Positions 38,625 through 46,076 of a stretch of 48,154 nucleotides of DNA are shown here, piece by piece. The position numbers were made by a program, and so were the translations under genes. Below the pieces are notes generated by a model. It saw only the letters and a program-made list of their open reading frames with translations. It searched no databases and was not told where the DNA came from. Positions within the stretch are counted from its first letter, which is position 1. Each line of letters begins with the position of its first letter. Where the stretch lies: assembly GCA_002327965.1 (NCBI GenBank), contig DCVB01000023.1:1-48154 (forward strand), written 5' to 3'. Origin of the DNA: Candidatus Aminicenantes bacterium UBA2199. GTDB taxonomy: Bacteria; Acidobacteriota; Aminicenantia; UBA2199.

Positions 38625-39761
38625 TCAGTAATGCCAGGCTACTGGGATCTCGCCGATGGGCAGGACATGGATCTTCTTGCCCAAAATGTATGATTTATCG
38701 CCCGGATAAATCACCCAAAGCCGCTCAAGGGAAAGATCGCTCACCGCGATCCTCATCGATGGGGTGACGACCGGTGCATCTCCGTACTTGAACTCTACGC
38801 CCCAGTTTTTTCCACCATGTTGCCAGAATAGATCGAGCTCGGCCCCCGCATGGGTCGCCCAGAAAAAGGCTTCCCCCACACTTTTATTGAGGCTCCGCAA
38901 AACGCATTCCAGGGCAAAACCTTCCCAGGATGCCCCAACCTTTGGATGGCTGATCAATGTAATACTTCCTTCAATGCCCAGCAGAGAGTGCAATATGCCG
39001 GGATCGCTCAAATACAATTTTGGCCGTTTCACCAGTCTTTTCCCCAGATTGGCATGCCAGGGCTGCAGCAGGCGCACCATAAACGTCGATTCAAGAACTT
39101 CAATATGCCGCCGCACCGTCATGTCACTGATTCCGAATGAACGGGACAATTCGCTGTAATTGATCACCTGGCCGTGATAATGCGCCAGCATGGTCAGGAA
39201 GCGGCGCCAAGCCTGGGCCAGGATGTTGATCCCCAACTGCGGCAGGTCTCTCTCCAGAAAGGCGGTCAGGTAGTGGTCGCGCCATAACCTGCTTTGTGCT
39301 TCGTTTGTGGCCAAAAAAGAGCGGGGGAAGGCCCCACGCAGCCATAACTTTTTAAAATGGCTGCCGCCAACATCCTGGAGACGCAGCCCGCCAAGAGCAT
39401 GGAAGGCGATGCGTCCGGCGAGAGACTCGCTGCTCTGCCTCAGCAGATGGCCCGAGGCACTTCCCAGTATCAAGTATTTTTGCCCTGGCCGGTGATCGAC
39501 CAGGTGGCGGATCAAAGGAAATATTTCTGGACGGCGCTGGACTTCGTCAATGACGATCAATCCGCTTAAATCCTCCAGCGCCAACTGTGGATTCTCCAAT
39601 GCGGCAAGGTCCCTCGGGTTTTCCAGGTCAAAATAATGCTTGGCATCAAATTCCCGGGCCAGGGTCGTCTTGCCGCACTGACGCGGGCCAATAAGGGCAG
39701 TCACCGGGAACTGCCGCAAGAGCTTCTTGATTTCACGCCGGTCTGCTTCACGATTGACCAT
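38625..39761 (-). CDS. AAA_14 / DUF4143 ATPase
   Basis: A 378-residue protein of the widespread family with an N-terminal AAA ATPase and C-terminal DUF4143 (restriction-endonuclease-like fold). Walker A is GPRQCGKTTLA (residues about 25-35), Walker B is LIVIDEVQRRPE (near 67), the sensor is LILGSASGHLL, and a winged-helix segment (YSELSRSFGISDMTVRRHIEVLE) precedes the C-terminal domain with GASWEGFALECVL and AELDLFWQHGGKNWGVEFKY, the last resembling the D-ExK nuclease core. Roles are unknown; many copies are mobile or toxin-like accessory genes. GGAGG precedes ATG 39761. Codon and base usage differ from the adjacent rmuC. Confidence 0.9.
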   Translation of the reverse strand: MVNREADRREIKKLLRQFPVTALIGPRQCGKTTLAREFDAKHYFDLENPRDLAALENPQLALEDLSGLIVIDEVQRRPEIFPLIRHLVDHRPGQKYLILGSASGHLLRQSSESLAGRIAFHALGGLRLQDVGGSHFKKLWLRGAFPRSFLATNEAQSRLWRDHYLTAFLERDLPQLGINILAQAWRRFLTMLAHYHGQVINYSELSRSFGISDMTVRRHIEVLESTFMVRLLQPWHANLGKRLVKRPKLYLSDPGILHSLLGIEGSITLISHPKVGASWEGFALECVLRSLNKSVGEAFFWATHAGAELDLFWQHGGKNWGVEFKYGDAPVVTPSMRIAVSDLSLERLWVIYPGDKSYILGKKIHVLPIGEIPVAWHY

Positions 39762-39776
39762 TAATCCTCCCTTGCC

Positions 39777-39838
39777 TGGGATAAGCCTACCACATCAATA
39801 TTGAAATATCAACATGCCGTGATGATTTATCAATATTT
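39777..39838 (-). promoter_or_regulatory. Promoter/operator region of the AAA/DUF4143 gene
   Basis: On the minus strand TTGATA, a 17-nt spacer (TTTCAATATTGATGTGG) and TAGGCT form a possible promoter. Three TTGAT repeats with a local inverted AATATTGA/TCAATATT arrangement suggest a binding site. Confidence 0.4.
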
Positions 39839-39913
39839 GCCATCAGATTTTTTCTGCTATCTGCCATTGACCATCGGCCAAAAATGGACGCGCTTGTTTT
39901 TCCCGATAGGGTG

Positions 39914-41041
39914 CTACTTGTCCAGGCCGGGCAAGTCGTCGCCGCAGGGCAGCTCGCCGCGCGCACCGGTGAAGTCGGCCAGGCGGTCCTGGAACTTCTC
40001 GGCCTTCCTGGCCGTCTCCTCGTACTTGCTGCCGGCCAGGCCCAGGTGCTTGCCCAGCAGGCGGAAGTCGTCGTGAAACTGGGCGAAGCCCTGCTGGACC
40101 TTGACCAGGTCCTTGAGGATCCGCCGCGTGCGCTGCTCGATGCGCAGCCCCTTCAGGCCGAAGGCGATGGCCATCAGGTAGGCGTAGAAGCTGTTGGGCG
40201 AGACCGGGATGACGTGCTTCTCCACGGCGTAGTTGAAGATGCCGTAGTTCCTGCCGTCCAGGCCGTCGCTGATCACGGCCTCGTAGAAGACGTTCTCGGC
40301 CGGGATGTAGATCAGGGCGAAGTCGTAGGTGCCGCAGTCGGGGCGGATGTATTTCTCGGCGATCTCGTCGACGCGCAGCTTGAAGCTCTTGACGAATTCC
40401 TTCCTGTGCTTCTTGCGGTTCTCGTCGTCGCCGGCATCGAACAGGCGCACGAAGCTTTCCAGCGGGAACTTGGCGTCGACCGGGATCAGGCGCTCGCCCA
40501 GGGTGATGACGGCGTCGACCTTGGCCCCGTCGGGAAAGGCGTACTGCAGGGTGAAGTTGCCGGCCGGCAGCACCTGGCGCAACAGGTCCTCCAGCATGTA
40601 TTCACCCAGGTTGCCGCGCAGCTTGGGCGCGCGCAGGATGTCCTGCAGCGAGGAGATGTCCCTGCCGATGGCCTTCATCTGGTTGGTCGACTCCTCGAGC
40701 ACGCCCAGCTTTTTCTGGATCTCGCCGACCACCGTGCCGGTCTGCCCCAGCTGGCTGGCGATGGTGCCCTGGGTCTTGCTCAGGTTGTCATTGACCATGC
40801 GCATGATCTCGTTGAGCTGCCCCGACATCCCCTCCTGCGTGCGGCGCAGCATGTCGGTCTGCTGGAACAGCGACTGGCGCTGGGCCTCGGCCTGGGAGGT
40901 GCGCAGATCCTGCAGCTGGTTCTTCAGGTCGATGACCTGCTGGCTGAGGCCGGTGTCGCGCGGCCGCAGCTGCAGCACCAGCACGCCCAGCAGCAGCGCG
41001 ACGGCGACGGCCAGCAGGACGATCAGCAGGACGGTTTCCAT
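39914..41041 (-). CDS. rmuC: DNA recombination protein RmuC
   Basis: A 375-residue protein with the RmuC layout: one N-terminal membrane helix (VLLIVLLAVAVALLLGVLVLQL), a coiled-coil region to about residue 130, then the nuclease-like domain beginning LRGNLGEYMLEDLLRQVLP. It includes VDAVITLGERLIPVDAKFPLESF (the D...D.K core) and YIPAENVFYEAV. RmuC limits inversions and inverted-repeat rearrangement in E. coli. That is interesting next to the many hairpin-forming repeats of this genome, though the link is only circumstantial. High GC returns here after the AT-richer pepF and ATPase genes. No clear ribosome site is seen before ATG 41041. Confidence 0.93.
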   Translation of the reverse strand: METVLLIVLLAVAVALLLGVLVLQLRPRDTGLSQQVIDLKNQLQDLRTSQAEAQRQSLFQQTDMLRRTQEGMSGQLNEIMRMVNDNLSKTQGTIASQLGQTGTVVGEIQKKLGVLEESTNQMKAIGRDISSLQDILRAPKLRGNLGEYMLEDLLRQVLPAGNFTLQYAFPDGAKVDAVITLGERLIPVDAKFPLESFVRLFDAGDDENRKKHRKEFVKSFKLRVDEIAEKYIRPDCGTYDFALIYIPAENVFYEAVISDGLDGRNYGIFNYAVEKHVIPVSPNSFYAYLMAIAFGLKGLRIEQRTRRILKDLVKVQQGFAQFHDDFRLLGKHLGLAGSKYEETARKAEKFQDRLADFTGARGELPCGDDLPGLDK

Positions 41042-41082
41042 ATGCCTGAACGATAGCAGAGGGCCGCGGAAATAGCAACTGC

Positions 41083-41290
41083 GGTCATTCGTGACGCGAA
41101 AGAGAAAGAAATCGGTTTATCGTTATGCGTTATGCAAAAGAGCAAGAGCTGCTTCCAATCTCCGGCTACCCCCATCACTATCACTGCCACTATGGCCCGT
41201 CAGGTCTCCTGCCAACACCAACACGCAGCTCGCTTTTTTTTGCTGCCATTGACACTCAAAGTTCGAGCAAGTCTCTGAACTGACCCGATC
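41083..41290. repeat. Degenerate heptad/hexamer repeats
   Basis: CGTTATG CGTTATG (41122-41135) and TCACTA/TCACTG/CCACTA hexamers (41173-41190), with GGCCCGTCAGGTCTCCTGCC recalling the similar string at 5066-5080. It fills the gap between brkB-like and rmuC genes; no gene is seen. Confidence 0.55.
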
Positions 41291-41303
41291 ACCGACACGT
41301 TCT

Positions 41304-42278
41304 TCAGCTTTCGTTCTTCTTGTCGATGGCTTCTTCCGTTGCCGCCGCCTGCTTGGCCGCGGCCATGAGCAAGTCAGGCTTTTTTTTGGCCGTCTGGCTG
41401 GGAACGGCGGGGGCGGCGGCGGGCAGCGGCTGCGCCTTGCGTGATCCGAACGTCAGCGCATAAGCCCAGGTAAATTCCGCGCCCAGCAGAAATATCTGGG
41501 CGGAATAATACACCCACAGCAGCATAACCACCAGCGAACCGGCGGCGCCGAACCCTGATGTAAAGCCGCTCTTGCCGATGTAGAACCCGATCAGGAACTT
41601 GCCGATCGTAAAGAGTATGGCGGTCACGGCGGCGCCGATCCACACGTCGGCCCAGGCCACTTTCACCCGCGGCATGATCTTGTAGATCATGGCGAACATG
41701 ATCGTGGTGAACACGAAGCTGACCAGGAAATCGATCATATGGGCAATGACCGCCCAATCCGCGAACACCGATCCCCACATTCTCCCCAGCGCGGCCAGCG
41801 CCGCGCTGACCACCAGTGACACGATCAATAGAAAGCCGATGCCCATGATCATGCCGAAAGAGAGCAGGCGCGCGCGCAGCAGGCTCCAAATCCCGGACCG
41901 TCTCCTCTTGGGCGCGCGCCATATGCGGTCCAGCGCATCCTGCAATTCGGCGAACACCGATGTCGACCCGATCAGCAGCATGATCCCCCCGATCAGCATG
42001 GCGGTGACGCTTTCGGCCGGCTCGCTCACGCGGGCCAGCAAACCCTGCACGGCCTCGGCGCCATGCCGTCCCGTCAGTGCCTGCAACTGCCCGACTATTT
42101 CGCCGCGCGCGGCCTCGACGCCGAAGATCAGCCCGGCCACCGAGATCACGATCAGCAACAGCGGTGCGATCGAGAACAAGCTGTAGTAAGCCAGCGCCGC
42201 GCCCATGCTTTGCGCATAGTCGGCGACCCAGGATGAGACCGCGGCCTTGACCAGGATCCAGATGTTTTTCAAGGCCAT
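41304..42278 (-). CDS. YihY/BrkB family membrane protein
   Basis: A 324-residue inner-membrane protein with six predicted helices. The family pattern is clear: GAALAYYSLFSIAPLLLIVISVAGLIFG at residues 26-53, GIMLLIGSTSVFAELQDALDRIW near 100-122, a helical pair around 145-170, MIYKIMPRVKVAWADVWIGAAVTAILFTIGKFLIGFYIG near 205-243, then AAGSLVVMLLWVYYSAQIFLLGAEFTWAYA. A hydrophilic C-terminal tail (residues about 285-324) is Ala/Lys-rich. The function is unsettled; older 'ribonuclease BN' labels are wrong for this family. GGAGG before ATG 42278 supports the start. It is divergent from the LiaF-like gene. Confidence 0.92.
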   Translation of the reverse strand: MALKNIWILVKAAVSSWVADYAQSMGAALAYYSLFSIAPLLLIVISVAGLIFGVEAARGEIVGQLQALTGRHGAEAVQGLLARVSEPAESVTAMLIGGIMLLIGSTSVFAELQDALDRIWRAPKRRRSGIWSLLRARLLSFGMIMGIGFLLIVSLVVSAALAALGRMWGSVFADWAVIAHMIDFLVSFVFTTIMFAMIYKIMPRVKVAWADVWIGAAVTAILFTIGKFLIGFYIGKSGFTSGFGAAGSLVVMLLWVYYSAQIFLLGAEFTWAYALTFGSRKAQPLPAAAPAVPSQTAKKKPDLLMAAAKQAAATEEAIDKKNES

Positions 42279-42486
42279 GAACGCCTCCGTTTCCCCCTCA
42301 GCGGCGACTGGTCACAAAGCCGGTCCCGCCCATGCAGGGATTGTATGGGAAACACATTGAAAGTTCAATAGCGCATGGACAACCATTGTGCAGGCTCAGC
42401 AAAAGGAGCGTTTTTGCCAGGCCGCAACGGAGCGCTTTCGCTGCTGGGACGCGCTGATCTCCCGCTGAAAATCCCAGCCGGCCGGT

Positions 42487-42515
42487 TTGACAAAAACCGC
42501 GAGTATTTTTATACT
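42487..42515 (+). promoter_or_regulatory. Consensus-like promoter of the LiaF-like gene
   Basis: TTGACA (42487-42492), a 17-nt spacer and TATACT (42510-42515), followed by a 20-nt leader with GGAGGAGG before ATG 42542. Confidence 0.75.
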
Positions 42516-42541
42516 GGGCCCGATCGTTGGAGGAGGAAACC

Positions 42542-43246
42542 ATGAGAGAAAGAAAACCGCTATCCAACGGCACGATCCTGCTGGGCATCGTCCTGATCGG
42601 CGCCGGCGCCCTGGTGCTGCTGGCCAACCTGAACGTTTTTTCGTTCCGCTTCCATATCGGCGACTGGTGGCCGCTCATCCTGATCGTCCTCGGCGCGGTC
42701 CACCTGCTGGACAGCCGCAACCTCTTCGACTTCTCGGGCCTGTTCCTGCTCCTGCTGGGCGGCGTCTTCCTGGCGGCCGAGCTTGATGCCATGCGTTGGG
42801 GCGACATCTGGCGCTGGTGGCCGGCGGTGCTCATCCTGCTCGGCGTCTCCATCCTCTTCCGCGGCAAGCCGGCCATGCTGCCGGGCAGCGCGCGCGGCAG
42901 CGCCCCCCGGGACGAGGCCCGCCTGCACGTGAACAACATCCTCGCCGGCAGCGACCGCCGCGTCAACAGCCGCGAGTTCAAGGGCGGCGACATCTCCAAT
43001 ATCCTCGGCGGCGTGGAGATCGACCTGCTGGAAGCCAGGCTGGCTCCCGGGGACTGGCTGCTCACCGTCTCCTCGGTGCTGGGCGGCGTCGACATCCGCC
43101 TGCCGCGCGACTGGCGCATCGAGGTGCAGCCAACCACCATGCTGGGCGGCGTCGACGACCACACGCGCCAGGACCCCGACGCCGCGGGCGGCAAGCTGGT
43201 GATCAAGGCGTCGGCCCTGCTGGGCGGAGTCGAGATCAAAAACTAG
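42542..43246 (+). CDS. LiaF-like / DUF5668 membrane protein
   Basis: A 234-residue protein with four short hydrophobic segments in the N-terminal half (GTILLGIVLIGAGALVLLANL, WWPLILIVLGAVHLL, GLFLLLLGGVFLAAE, WWPAVLILLGVSILF), the DUF5668/LiaI-LiaF transmembrane pattern with repeated WWP. The C-terminal half is a beta-repeat domain with recurring ILGGVEIDL, VLGGVDIRL, MLGGVDD and LLGGVEIK turns, as in the LiaF C-terminal (DUF2154) domain. In Firmicutes LiaF represses the LiaRS envelope-stress system. Here no two-component genes adjoin, so an envelope-sensing role is inference. ATG 42542 is fixed by GGAGGAGG and the promoter. Confidence 0.85.
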   Translation: MRERKPLSNGTILLGIVLIGAGALVLLANLNVFSFRFHIGDWWPLILIVLGAVHLLDSRNLFDFSGLFLLLLGGVFLAAELDAMRWGDIWRWWPAVLILLGVSILFRGKPAMLPGSARGSAPRDEARLHVNNILAGSDRRVNSREFKGGDISNILGGVEIDLLEARLAPGDWLLTVSSVLGGVDIRLPRDWRIEVQPTTMLGGVDDHTRQDPDAAGGKLVIKASALLGGVEIKN

Positions 43247-43251
43247 AAGAG

Positions 43252-43440
43252 AGGTTCGAAGTTCGACGTTCGATGTTCGATGTTTAAAGACACTGGTTGA
43301 AGAGTTTAAGGGTTCATGAGTTCAAGCGTTCAGAGGTAGTGATTGTTCAGGCTCTTCGCCTGAACGCTTCAACCCTTCAACTCATGAACTCTTGAACGGC
43401 ATTTTTTTCTACAGCGAACTTCGAACTTCGAACCTCGAAC
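43252..43440. repeat. Nested heptad-repeat hairpin between convergent genes
   Basis: The outer arms are GTTCGAA/GTTCGAT units (43255-43281) and CGAACTT/CGAACCT units (43416-43440). The inner arms are GGTTCAT, GAGTTCA, AGCGTTC units (43308-43335) and CTGAACGCTTCAACCC, TTCAACTCATGAAC (43361-43396), around a loop near 43336-43360. The whole 190-bp gap could fold on itself. It sits exactly between the stops of two convergent genes and could terminate both. Confidence 0.8.
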
Positions 43441-44706
43441 TTATTTCTTCTGCGCCAGGTCGATCACCTGCTGCATGACCCTCATGGCATTGCCGCCCCA
43501 GATCTTGCCGACCTGTTCCTCGCTGTAGCCGCGGCGCGCCAGCTCGATGGTGATGTTCTTCAGCTCGGTGACGTCCCGGCAGTCGGCCAGGCCGCCGCCG
43601 CCGTCGAAGTCGGTGCCGATGCCCACGTGGTCGATGCCGATAAGCCTGACGATATGGTCGATGTGGTCGACGGCGTCCCTGACATAGACCGGCGGCTGCG
43701 GAAAGCGGGCCTGGATGGAGTCGTACTCCGCCTCCAGCTTGTCGCGCACGGCCTTGTCCTTGATGCCGCCCCAGCCGCCGTAGGTCTCGTCGATCCGCTT
43801 CCACAGCTCGGCGAAAGCCTTGTCGCGATCGGGATTGGCCGGCGGCATCTTGACGTAGTCGTCCAGGATGCACAGCTGGATGACGCCGCCGTTCTTCTTC
43901 AGCGCCCGCAGCATGTCGTCGCTCAGGTTGCGCGGATGGTCGGAAAGGGCGCGGGCGCAGGAATGCGAGGCGATCACCGGCGCCCGGGTCAGGGCCAGCA
44001 CGTCGTAAAAGGAACGGTCGGAGACGTGCGAGACGTCGATCATGACGCCCAGGTCGTTCAGGCGCCCCAGCACTTGCCTCCCCCACTCGCTCAGGCCGCG
44101 GTCCTCGGGATCCTTGCGGTCGGTCGAGGAGTCGCAGATGTCGTTGTCGGCCGTGTGGGCCAGGGTGACGTAGCGCACGCCGCGGCGGTGGAAGTGATCG
44201 ATCAGGCCCGGGTCGCGCCCGATGGGATAGCCGTTCTCCATGCCGATGAAGATGGCCCGCTTGCCCTCTTTCTCCAGGCGCCGGGCGTCGGCGGGGGTCA
44301 GGGCCCGGCCGCAGAGGGCGGGGTACTTTTCATACATCGCGTCCATGGCGTCCAGGATGGCGTCGGCTTTCTCCCTGGCCCGCGCATGTCCCTCCGGAGT
44401 GCGCGGGCCCTGGCCCACGAAGACGGCGAAAAACGAGGCGTCGAGCCCGCCCTCCTTCATGCGCGGCAGGTCCTGGCAGCCGCTGCCGCGCTCGCCCGTC
44501 TTGTGGTACTCGCCGATATCCCATCCCTTTTCCAGCAGCTTGAAGGGCGTATCGCAATGGGTGTCGACGGTGAGCGCCCGCTCGTGCCAGAGCAGGGCTT
44601 TGCGGACCAGCTCGCCGTCGGACGGGCTCTCCTCCCCGCAGAGCAGGACGGGGAGGAAAAAAGCCGCAGCCATCAAGGGCAGGAATGCCAGGCGTTTGAT
44701 CTCCAT
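43441..44706 (-). CDS. Exported membrane-dipeptidase-like (M19) metallopeptidase
   Basis: A 421-residue protein with a Sec signal (FLPLMAAAFFLPVLLCG; a cysteine near 24 might be lipidated). The M19 metal motif TVDTHCDTPF lies near residue 43 (HxD), and the bridging Glu is in IGMENGYPIG near 157. YVTLAHTADNDICDSSTD, VSHVSDRSFYDVL, ASHSCARALSDHPRNLSDDML and IDHVGIGTDFDGGGGL complete the site. It would hydrolyse dipeptides, often with D-residues, outside the cytoplasm. GAGGTG before ATG 44706 supports the start. Its last codons border the CGAACTT array. With pepF it adds to a visible peptide-degrading capacity. Confidence 0.92.
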   Translation of the reverse strand: MEIKRLAFLPLMAAAFFLPVLLCGEESPSDGELVRKALLWHERALTVDTHCDTPFKLLEKGWDIGEYHKTGERGSGCQDLPRMKEGGLDASFFAVFVGQGPRTPEGHARAREKADAILDAMDAMYEKYPALCGRALTPADARRLEKEGKRAIFIGMENGYPIGRDPGLIDHFHRRGVRYVTLAHTADNDICDSSTDRKDPEDRGLSEWGRQVLGRLNDLGVMIDVSHVSDRSFYDVLALTRAPVIASHSCARALSDHPRNLSDDMLRALKKNGGVIQLCILDDYVKMPPANPDRDKAFAELWKRIDETYGGWGGIKDKAVRDKLEAEYDSIQARFPQPPVYVRDAVDHIDHIVRLIGIDHVGIGTDFDGGGGLADCRDVTELKNITIELARRGYSEEQVGKIWGGNAMRVMQQVIDLAQKK

Positions 44707-44774
44707 GGTGCACCTCAGGCGCTTATACTGAAAAAAAGCGGTTTTGGTTTGGCGATTCGCCGTTCAGGGGCATT

Positions 44775-44803
44775 TTGCGCAAAAAAAACCGCTGTGCTAT
44801 AAT
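44775..44803 (+). promoter_or_regulatory. serS promoter, leaderless arrangement
   Basis: TTGCGC (44775-44780), a 17-nt spacer and consensus TATAAT (44798-44803). Seven bases separate the -10 box from ATG 44811, so transcription should begin at or beside the A of the start codon. Confidence 0.7.
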
Positions 44804-44810
44804 TTTCGCC

Positions 44811-46076
44811 ATGCTGGACACTCATTTCATCCGCAACAACCTGGAACTGGTCAAGAAGAAGGTCGAGGCCAAGGGCGTCCCCTTCGCCGAGGACCGCTTC
44901 AGCGACCTGGACCTGCGCCGGCGCCAGATCCTGGCCCGCAGCGAGGAGCTGAAAAGCCGCAAGAACAAGCTGGCCAGGGAGACGGGATATCTCAAGAAAA
45001 GCGGCGCCCCGACGCGCGAACTCGAGCTGCAGTCCATCGAGCTCTCCAAGCAGATCTCCCGGGGCGAAGAGGAGCTGGCGACCCTCGAGGCCGAATTCCA
45101 GGAGTTCCTGCTCGGCATTCCCAACCTTTTTCACGATTCGGTGCCGGTGGGCCACGACGCCGGCGCCAACGAAATGGTCCGCGAATGGGGCGACAAGCCG
45201 ACGTTCGATTTCAAGCCGCGCCCGCACTGGGAACTGGGCGAGGCCGCCGGTACCCTCGACTTCGCCCGCGCCGCCAAGATATCGGGCTCGCGTTTCGCCC
45301 TCTATTTCGACGGCCTGGCCAGGCTGGAGCGGGTGCTGATCCAATTCATGCTCGACTGCCACAGCGGCGAGCACGGCTACCGCGAGGTGCTGCCGCCCTT
45401 CCTGGTCAACGACGCCAGCCTGATCGGCACCGGCAACCTGCCCAAATTCAAGGCCGACCTGTTCAAGATCGAGGACTACAACCTCTACCTGGTCCCCACC
45501 GCCGAGGTGCCGCTGACCAACATCCACCGCGACGAGACCCTGGACCAGGACCAGCTGCCGCTCAAGTACGTGGCCTACACCCCCTGCTTCCGCAGCGAGG
45601 CCGGCTCGCACGGCAAGGACATCCGCGGCCTGGTGCGCCTGCACCAGTTCAACAAGGTCGAGCTGCTCAAGTTCGCCGACCCCGCGCGCTCCTACCAGGA
45701 ACTGGAGGAGCTGACCGCCGACGCCGAGTCCATCCTGCGCAGGCTGGGGCTGCCTTTCCGCACCATGGCCCTGTGCAGCGGCGACCTCTCCTTCTCGTCG
45801 GCCAAGACCTACGACATCGAGGTCTGGATGCCGGAGCGCGCCGCCTACCTGGAGATCTCCTCCTGCTCCAACTTCGAGAGCTTCCAGGCGCGGCGGGCGC
45901 GCATCAAGTACAAGGGCCGCGACGGCAGGAAGGACTTCGTGCACACGCTGAACGGCTCGGGCCTGGCCGTCGGCCGCACCGTGGCCGCCATCATGGAGAA
46001 CTACCAGACCGCCGACGGCCGCGTGCGCGTCCCCGATGCCCTGCGCCCCTACTTCCCCGGCCGCGAGCTGCTGTAA
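44811..46076 (+). CDS. serS: Seryl-tRNA synthetase
   Basis: A 421-residue class II synthetase. An N-terminal antiparallel coiled-coil arm (MLDTHFIRNNLELVKKKVEA to about residue 105) contacts the tRNA variable arm. The catalytic domain has motif 1 around LIQFMLDCHSGEHGYREVLPP, the TAEVPLTN block near 226, motif 2 as YTPCFRSEAGSHGKDIRGLVRLHQFNKVE near 257-285, and motif 3 as NGSGLAVGRTVAAIMENYQ near 379. ATG 44811 is chosen because MLDTHFIRNN is the family N-terminus; the frame back to 44775 overlaps the promoter. The stop TAA overlaps the next ATG (TAATG), so the essential synthetase gene is cotranscribed with pilus/secretion genes. Confidence 0.96.
   Translation: MLDTHFIRNNLELVKKKVEAKGVPFAEDRFSDLDLRRRQILARSEELKSRKNKLARETGYLKKSGAPTRELELQSIELSKQISRGEEELATLEAEFQEFLLGIPNLFHDSVPVGHDAGANEMVREWGDKPTFDFKPRPHWELGEAAGTLDFARAAKISGSRFALYFDGLARLERVLIQFMLDCHSGEHGYREVLPPFLVNDASLIGTGNLPKFKADLFKIEDYNLYLVPTAEVPLTNIHRDETLDQDQLPLKYVAYTPCFRSEAGSHGKDIRGLVRLHQFNKVELLKFADPARSYQELEELTADAESILRRLGLPFRTMALCSGDLSFSSAKTYDIEVWMPERAAYLEISSCSNFESFQARRARIKYKGRDGRKDFVHTLNGSGLAVGRTVAAIMENYQTADGRVRVPDALRPYFPGRELL

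Noticed and set aside
4686..43440. Heptad arrays considered as CRISPR arrays or classical REP sequences
   Set aside because: Units are 6-7 bp without unique spacers, and no cas genes are present. The lack of a common consensus argues against ordinary REP elements.
44744..46076. 846-codon frame running through serS into the gspF-like gene, suggesting a fusion
   Set aside because: The first part is an out-of-frame shadow of serS (Arg/Pro/Gly-rich); only the part from 46076 is the real GspF-like protein.
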